Below, one piece after another: positions 59,691 through 64,000 of a DNA stretch of 64,000 nucleotides. Each line of letters opens with the position of its first letter. The first letter of the stretch is position 1. The notes under the pieces were generated by a model. That model was not told where the DNA came from. It worked only from the letters and a program-made list of their open reading frames with translations, and made no database searches. The position numbers and the translations under genes are program-made. The DNA lies in contig NZ_CP010523.2 of NCBI RefSeq assembly GCF_000828055.2, positions 4,526,001 to 4,590,000 of the forward strand, read 5' to 3'. Source of the stretch: Klebsiella variicola. GTDB lineage: Bacteria > Pseudomonadota > Gammaproteobacteria > Enterobacterales > Enterobacteriaceae.

Positions 59691-60961
59691 CGAACACCCC
59701 GTGTAAACGCCTGGGCTTTTTCCAGACGCGTTTCATAATCTATTCGCAACAACAACATGATGGCCGTCGACATAATCAGCAGACTGGAACCACCATAACT
59801 GATCAGCGGCAGCGTCAGACCTTTCGTCGGCAGCATCCCCGCCGCCGCCCCGACGTTAACTAACGCCTGGAAGCTAAACCAGATACCAATCGCACAGGCG
59901 AGGAAGCCGGAGAAGCGATGATCGATCTCCAGCGCTTTACGGCCAATCGACATGGCGCGGAAAGCGACGAAGAATACCATTAAAAGCGCCAGTACCACAC
60001 CGATATAACCGAGTTCTTCGCCGATAATGGCGAAGATAAAGTCAGTGTGCGCTTCCGGCAAATACTCCAGTTTTTGCACTGAGTTGCCGAGGCCCTGCCC
60101 CCACATCTCGCCGCGGCCAAAGGCCATCAGCGACTGGGTCAGCTGGTAACCACTGCCGAACGGGTCTTCCCATGGGTTCCAGAAGGAGGTCACGCGGCGA
60201 ATACGGTACGGTTCGGCGAGGATCAGCAGGACCACCGCCGAGATACCCATGCCGATAATGGCGATGAACTGCCACAGCTTCGCGCCGGCAAGGAAGAGCA
60301 TCGCCAGCGTGGTGACGAACAGCACCACCACGGTACCGAGGTCAGGCTGCGCCAGCAGCAGGATCGCCAGCACGAAAATCACGCCCATCGGTTTTAAGAA
60401 CCCGCGCAGGTTGTTACGCACTTCATCCGCTTTACGCACCAGATAGTTGGCGATATAGCAGAACAGCGACAGCTTGGTGAACTCCGCCGGCTGAATACGC
60501 AGCGGGCCAAGGGCGATCCAGCGCGATGCGCCGTTTACCGAGCTGCCCACCACCAGTACGATCAGCAGCATCACAATTGAGGCAATCAGCATCGCGGTAC
60601 TGTGGCGCTGCCAGAAATCCATCGGCAGGCGCAGCGTCACCAGCGCGAGGACAAAGGCCAGCACAATGTACAGGCCATCACGCTTGGCAAAGAGGAAAGG
60701 ATCGTTCGCCAGGCGCTGCCCCACCGGCATCGACGCCGAGGTCACCATGATAAAGCCGATCGCCGCCAGGCCGAAGGTCAGCCATAGCAGCATCCGGTCA
60801 TACATCACCAGACTGTCGTTATCTTTCGGGCGCGAGCCCATCACCCAGCCTTTTAGCGCGGCGAACAGCCAGGCGAAGATAAACATCCCCGGCAGTCGCG
60901 GCAGTCTCAACCGAGGCAAGCTCAGCTGCGGCATTCTCAGGCGTGGGAGAGAGAAACGCAT
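59687..60961 (-). CDS. ftsW: Septal peptidoglycan polymerase FtsW
   Basis: SEDS-family glycan polymerase acting with FtsI, with ten membrane helices. The loop [13 protein letters not shown] and [23 protein letters not shown] are diagnostic. The N-terminus has a short repeat of P-R-L-R-x-P and is about ten residues longer than in E. coli (424 against 414 aa). ATG 60961 overlaps the murD stop by one base. Confidence 0.96.
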   Translation of the reverse strand: MRFSLPRLRMPQLSLPRLRLPRLPGMFIFAWLFAALKGWVMGSRPKDNDSLVMYDRMLLWLTFGLAAIGFIMVTSASMPVGQRLANDPFLFAKRDGLYIVLAFVLALVTLRLPMDFWQRHSTAMLIASIVMLLIVLVVGSSVNGASRWIALGPLRIQPAEFTKLSLFCYIANYLVRKADEVRNNLRGFLKPMGVIFVLAILLLAQPDLGTVVVLFVTTLAMLFLAGAKLWQFIAIIGMGISAVVLLILAEPYRIRRVTSFWNPWEDPFGSGYQLTQSLMAFGRGEMWGQGLGNSVQKLEYLPEAHTDFIFAIIGEELGYIGVVLALLMVFFVAFRAMSIGRKALEIDHRFSGFLACAIGIWFSFQALVNVGAAAGMLPTKGLTLPLISYGGSSLLIMSTAIMLLLRIDYETRLEKAQAFTRGVR

Positions 60962-62277
60962 CAACCTAACTCCTTCGCCAGACGGGCAAACATATCGCCC
61001 CGTTGTTCAAAATTCTTAAACTGATCCAGGCTGGCGCACGCCGGCGACAGGAGAACCATGTCGCCCGCTTTCACCAGGGGCGCTATCTGACGCATCGCCT
61101 GTTCCATGGTTTCAGTTTGTACCGCCACGTCAGGACGCAGCTCGGCGAGCTCGGCGCCGTCGCGACCAAAGCAGTACAGACGGATACGATCGCCGCCGAG
61201 GTAGCGCTTCAGCGGGGTGAAATCAGCGGACTTGCCGTCGCCGCCCAGCAGCAGATACAGCGTGCCATCCAGCTGCAGGCCGTTCAGCGCCGCCTCGGTG
61301 CTGCCGACGTTGGTTGCCTTCGAGTCGTTAATCCAGCGTACGCCGTTGTGATCCAGCACCAGCTGAAAGCGATGGGCCAGACCAGTGAAGGTGGTTAATG
61401 CCTTGAGGCTACTGGCCCGCGGCAGGCCCGCGGCATCGGCCAGCGCCAGTGCCGCCAGGGCGTTGCTGTAGTTATGCTGACCGGTGAGAGGCATCTCTTT
61501 CACATTGAGGACTTTCTCACCTTTAACGCGCAGCCAGGTTTCGCCCTGCTGACGGTTAAGGTGGTAGTCACCGACATCGACACCAAAGCTGATGCAGCGA
61601 TCGTCCGCCCCGCGTACCGGCATCGTGAGCGCATCGTCCGCGTTCACCACGCAGGTTTTTGCATTCTCGTAAATCCGCAGCTTCGCCGCGCGATACTGCT
61701 GCAGCCCCAGCGGGTAGCGGTCCATATGGTCCTCAGTCACGTTGAGGATGGTTGCCGCCACCGCCTGCAGGCTGGAAGTCGTTTCCAGCTGGAAGCTGGA
61801 GAGCTCCAGCACATACAGCTCACGATCGGTGTCCAGCAGCATCAGCGCCGGCAGGCCGATATTACCGCCCACGCCGACGTTAACCCCGGCCGCTTTCGCC
61901 ATCTCGCCCACCAGAGTAGTGACAGTGCTTTTGCCGTTAGAGCCGGTAATGGCGATAATCGGCGCCTGCGCCTCGCGGCAGAACAGTTCGATATCACCAA
62001 CGATCTCTACGCCTGCATCGGCTGCCGCGCTCAGTGAAGGATGGGCCAGCGCGATGCCGGGACTGGCGACAATCAGATCCGCCGCCAGCAGCCAGGTATC
62101 ATTGAGTCCACCGACATGGCATTCGACCGATTCGGGTAATTTATCCAGCCCCGGAGGCGCGACGCGGGTGTCCATCACGCGCGGCGTCACGCCGCGCGCC
62201 ATGAAAAAGTCCACGCATGACAGGCCGGTCATACCCAGCCCAATAATGACGACTTTTTTACCCTGATAATCTGCCAT
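60961..62277 (-). CDS. murD: UDP-N-acetylmuramoyl-L-alanine--D-glutamate ligase
   Basis: Adds D-Glu to UDP-MurNAc-L-Ala. The P-loop G-S-N-G-K-S-T-V lies near 112, and N-D-S-K-A-T-N is the conserved Mur-ligase motif near 316. Length 438 aa equals E. coli. mraY ends 2 bases upstream. Confidence 0.97.
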   Translation of the reverse strand: MADYQGKKVVIIGLGMTGLSCVDFFMARGVTPRVMDTRVAPPGLDKLPESVECHVGGLNDTWLLAADLIVASPGIALAHPSLSAAADAGVEIVGDIELFCREAQAPIIAITGSNGKSTVTTLVGEMAKAAGVNVGVGGNIGLPALMLLDTDRELYVLELSSFQLETTSSLQAVAATILNVTEDHMDRYPLGLQQYRAAKLRIYENAKTCVVNADDALTMPVRGADDRCISFGVDVGDYHLNRQQGETWLRVKGEKVLNVKEMPLTGQHNYSNALAALALADAAGLPRASSLKALTTFTGLAHRFQLVLDHNGVRWINDSKATNVGSTEAALNGLQLDGTLYLLLGGDGKSADFTPLKRYLGGDRIRLYCFGRDGAELAELRPDVAVQTETMEQAMRQIAPLVKAGDMVLLSPACASLDQFKNFEQRGDMFARLAKELG

Positions 62278-62279
62278 GA

Positions 62280-63362
62280 TTAACGTACCTTCAGCGTCGC
62301 CAGGCCAATCAGCACCAGCATCAGCGAAATAATCCAGAAGCGCACGATAACGCGCGGCTCCGGCCAGCCCTTCAGTTCATAGTGATGGTGAATCGGCGCC
62401 ATACGGAAGATGCGCTGACCGCGCAGCTTAAAGGAGCCAACCTGCAGGATCACCGACAGAGTCTCCACGACGAAAACGCCGCCCATAATCACCAGCAGGA
62501 ATTCCTGACGCAGCAGCACGGCGATAATGCCAAGCGCGCCACCGAGCGCCAGCGAACCGACGTCGCCCATAAAGACCTGCGCCGGATAGGTGTTAAACCA
62601 CAGGAAGCCCAGACCCGCGCCGACAATCGCCGTACAGACGATCACCAGCTCGCCAGCATGGCGCAGATAAGGAATGTGCAGGTAGTTGGCGAAGTTCATG
62701 TTGCCGGTAGCCCATGCCACCAGCGCAAAGCCGGCAGCGACGAAGACGGTCGGCATAATCGCCAGGCCGTCGAGGCCATCGGTCAGGTTGACCGCATTGC
62801 CGGTACCGACGATAACGAAGTAAGCCAGCAGGATATAGAGCAGGCCCAGCTGCGGCATCACGTCTTTAAAGAATGGCACCACCAGCTCGGTCGCCGGGGT
62901 GTCTTTCCCGGCCAGATAGAGCGCGAACGCCACGCCCAGCGCGATCACCGACATCCAGAAATACTTCCAGCGAGCGATCAGGCCTTTGGTATCTTTGCGC
63001 ACGACTTTACGGTAATCATCAACAAAGCCGATGATCCCGTAGCCGATTAATACCGTCAGTACGCACCAGACGTACGGGTTGGAGGGGTAAGCCCACAGCA
63101 GAACGGAGACGGTGATCGCAGTGAGGATCATGATCCCCCCCATGGTCGGCGTGCCGCGTTTGCTGAAATGGGACTCTGGACCGTCGTTACGTACGACCTG
63201 GCCGAAGGAGAGTTTTTGCAGACGGGCGATCATGCGCGGGCCCATCCACAACGAGATGAACAGCGCGGTCAGCAGGCTGACGATGGCGCGAAACGTCAGA
63301 TAAGAAAAGACGTTAAAGCCGGAATAATATTTGACCAAATGTTCGGCCAGCCATACTAACAT
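62280..63362 (-). CDS. mraY: Phospho-MurNAc-pentapeptide translocase MraY
   Basis: MraY makes lipid I by transferring phospho-MurNAc-pentapeptide to undecaprenyl phosphate. It is a 360-aa polytopic protein with ten helices. D-D-Y-R-K-V near 115, N-L-T-D-G-L-D-G-L near 264 and M-A-P-I-H-H-H-Y-E near 322 are active-site motifs. It overlaps murF by 7 bases. Confidence 0.97.
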   Translation of the reverse strand: MLVWLAEHLVKYYSGFNVFSYLTFRAIVSLLTALFISLWMGPRMIARLQKLSFGQVVRNDGPESHFSKRGTPTMGGIMILTAITVSVLLWAYPSNPYVWCVLTVLIGYGIIGFVDDYRKVVRKDTKGLIARWKYFWMSVIALGVAFALYLAGKDTPATELVVPFFKDVMPQLGLLYILLAYFVIVGTGNAVNLTDGLDGLAIMPTVFVAAGFALVAWATGNMNFANYLHIPYLRHAGELVIVCTAIVGAGLGFLWFNTYPAQVFMGDVGSLALGGALGIIAVLLRQEFLLVIMGGVFVVETLSVILQVGSFKLRGQRIFRMAPIHHHYELKGWPEPRVIVRFWIISLMLVLIGLATLKVR

Positions 63363-64000
63363 GTCCCAGTCTCCTGTAATGCGCGTACTACCTCTTCCAT
63401 GGCGGCACTACGTGAACCCTTCACTAAAATGGTCATTATCTTGTGCTCCGCCAGCAGCTCGCGCAGGCGAGCCACTACTGCGGCTTTATCATTAAAATGT
63501 TCGCCCACGCCGCTGGCGCGGCTGATATCCGCGCTCAAGGTGCCGACGCTGAGGACGCAATCCAGCCCCGCCGCTTTCGCTGCCTCGCCGACTTCGCGAT
63601 GGCAGGCCGCGCTTTCCGCGCCAAGCTCCGCCATATCGCCGACCACCATCGCCCGGAAGCCGGGCATCTCTGACAGTACCTGCACTGCCGCGGTCATCGA
63701 ACCAACGTTGGCGTTGTAGGAGTCATCCAGCAGCAGCTGGCTCTCCGTCAGCCGGATCGGGAACAGACGCCCCGGAACGGCCTTCAGCTGCGCCAGACCG
63801 GCTTTTACCGCCGCCAGATCGGCGCCTACCGCCATCGCCAGCGAGGTCGCCGCCAGCGCGTTAGCGATGTTATGGCGTCCCGGCAGCGGCAGCAGGACGT
63901 CAACGTTGCCGGTTGGGGTCTGCAGCGTAAATTCGGTACCGTGGCTGGTGATCTGCACGTTGGTCGCCGTGAAGTCGCTGTTGGCCGCATTCGGTGAGAA
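63356..64000 (-). CDS. murF: MurF, UDP-MurNAc-tripeptide--D-Ala-D-Ala ligase (5' end cut by window)
   Basis: The last 214 residues of MurF (about 452 aa in E. coli), open to the window end. It adds the DdlB-made D-Ala-D-Ala to UDP-MurNAc-tripeptide. The frame reads [11 protein letters not shown] from the edge, then [11 protein letters not shown] and [11 protein letters not shown], the Mur-ligase C-domain motifs. The catalytic P-loop lies outside. The GTG at 63958 is an internal Val codon, not a start. Confidence 0.96.
   Translation of the reverse strand, partial: FSPNAANSDFTATNVQITSHGTEFTLQTPTGNVDVLLPLPGRHNIANALAATSLAMAVGADLAAVKAGLAQLKAVPGRLFPIRLTESQLLLDDSYNANVGSMTAAVQVLSEMPGFRAMVVGDMAELGAESAACHREVGEAAKAAGLDCVLSVGTLSADISRASGVGEHFNDKAAVVARLRELLAEHKIMTILVKGSRSAAMEEVVRALQETGTC

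Overview
The window is a 64-kb piece of an enterobacterial chromosome, most likely from the Klebsiella pneumoniae complex. Nearly every protein is close to its Escherichia coli orthologue as I remember it. The gene order from sfsA to murF matches E. coli, read here in the reverse direction, and G+C is visibly higher than in E. coli. It differs from K-12 in several ways, again from memory: the yad fimbrial operon (folK-panB) and rpnC (panC-panD) are absent; a lipoprotein plus coiled-coil FKBP pair lies between yacC and speE; a GPH-transporter plus GH43 pair lies between aroP and ampE; CueO carries an enlarged Met-rich segment. No rRNA, tRNA, CRISPR array, prophage or insertion sequence was seen. 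The species call is inference.

Layout. 1-6.4 kb (+): sfsA (5' end cut), dksA, gluQ, pcnB (AUU start), folK, panB, panC, panD. 6.4-11.4 kb (mostly -): a polysaccharide deacetylase, a lone PTS EIIA protein, the YadGH ABC exporter, then can (+) and hpt (-). 11.6-20.7 kb: gcd (+), cueO (-) with a CueR-type promoter, yacC (+), the accessory lipoprotein/FKBP pair (+), speE-speD (+). 20.8-34.5 kb: yacL and acnB (-), the DUF3300/DUF2950 pair (+), a small exported protein (-), and the pyruvate dehydrogenase operon pdhR-aceE-aceF-lpd (-) behind a PdhR operator. 35-39 kb (+): aroP and the pentoside-use pair. 39-48 kb: ampE-ampD (-), nadC (+), the type IV pilus genes ppdD-hofB-hofC (+), guaC (-), coaE-zapD-yacG (+). 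47.8-64 kb (-): mutT, secA, secM, lpxC and the division/cell-wall cluster ftsZ, ftsA, ftsQ, ddlB, murC, murG, ftsW, murD, mraY, murF (cut by the window end).

Functional blocks: pantothenate synthesis (panBCD) with coaE further on for coenzyme A; spermidine synthesis (speED); pyruvate to acetyl-CoA (PDH) and the TCA step acnB; peptidoglycan precursor synthesis (mur, ddlB, mraY) with division (fts), plus anhydromuropeptide recycling (ampD). Several start codons needed correction from the longest frame, most notably pcnB (AUU), speD (UUG), acnB, speE, panC and secM (GUG).

Least explained parts: the lipoprotein/coiled-coil FKBP pair at 16.5-18.8 kb, with an AT-rich upstream region, nested 84/168-bp repeats and an atypical FKBP pocket; the DUF3300/DUF2950 envelope pair with a His/Asp cluster; and the small exported protein at 26.9 kb.
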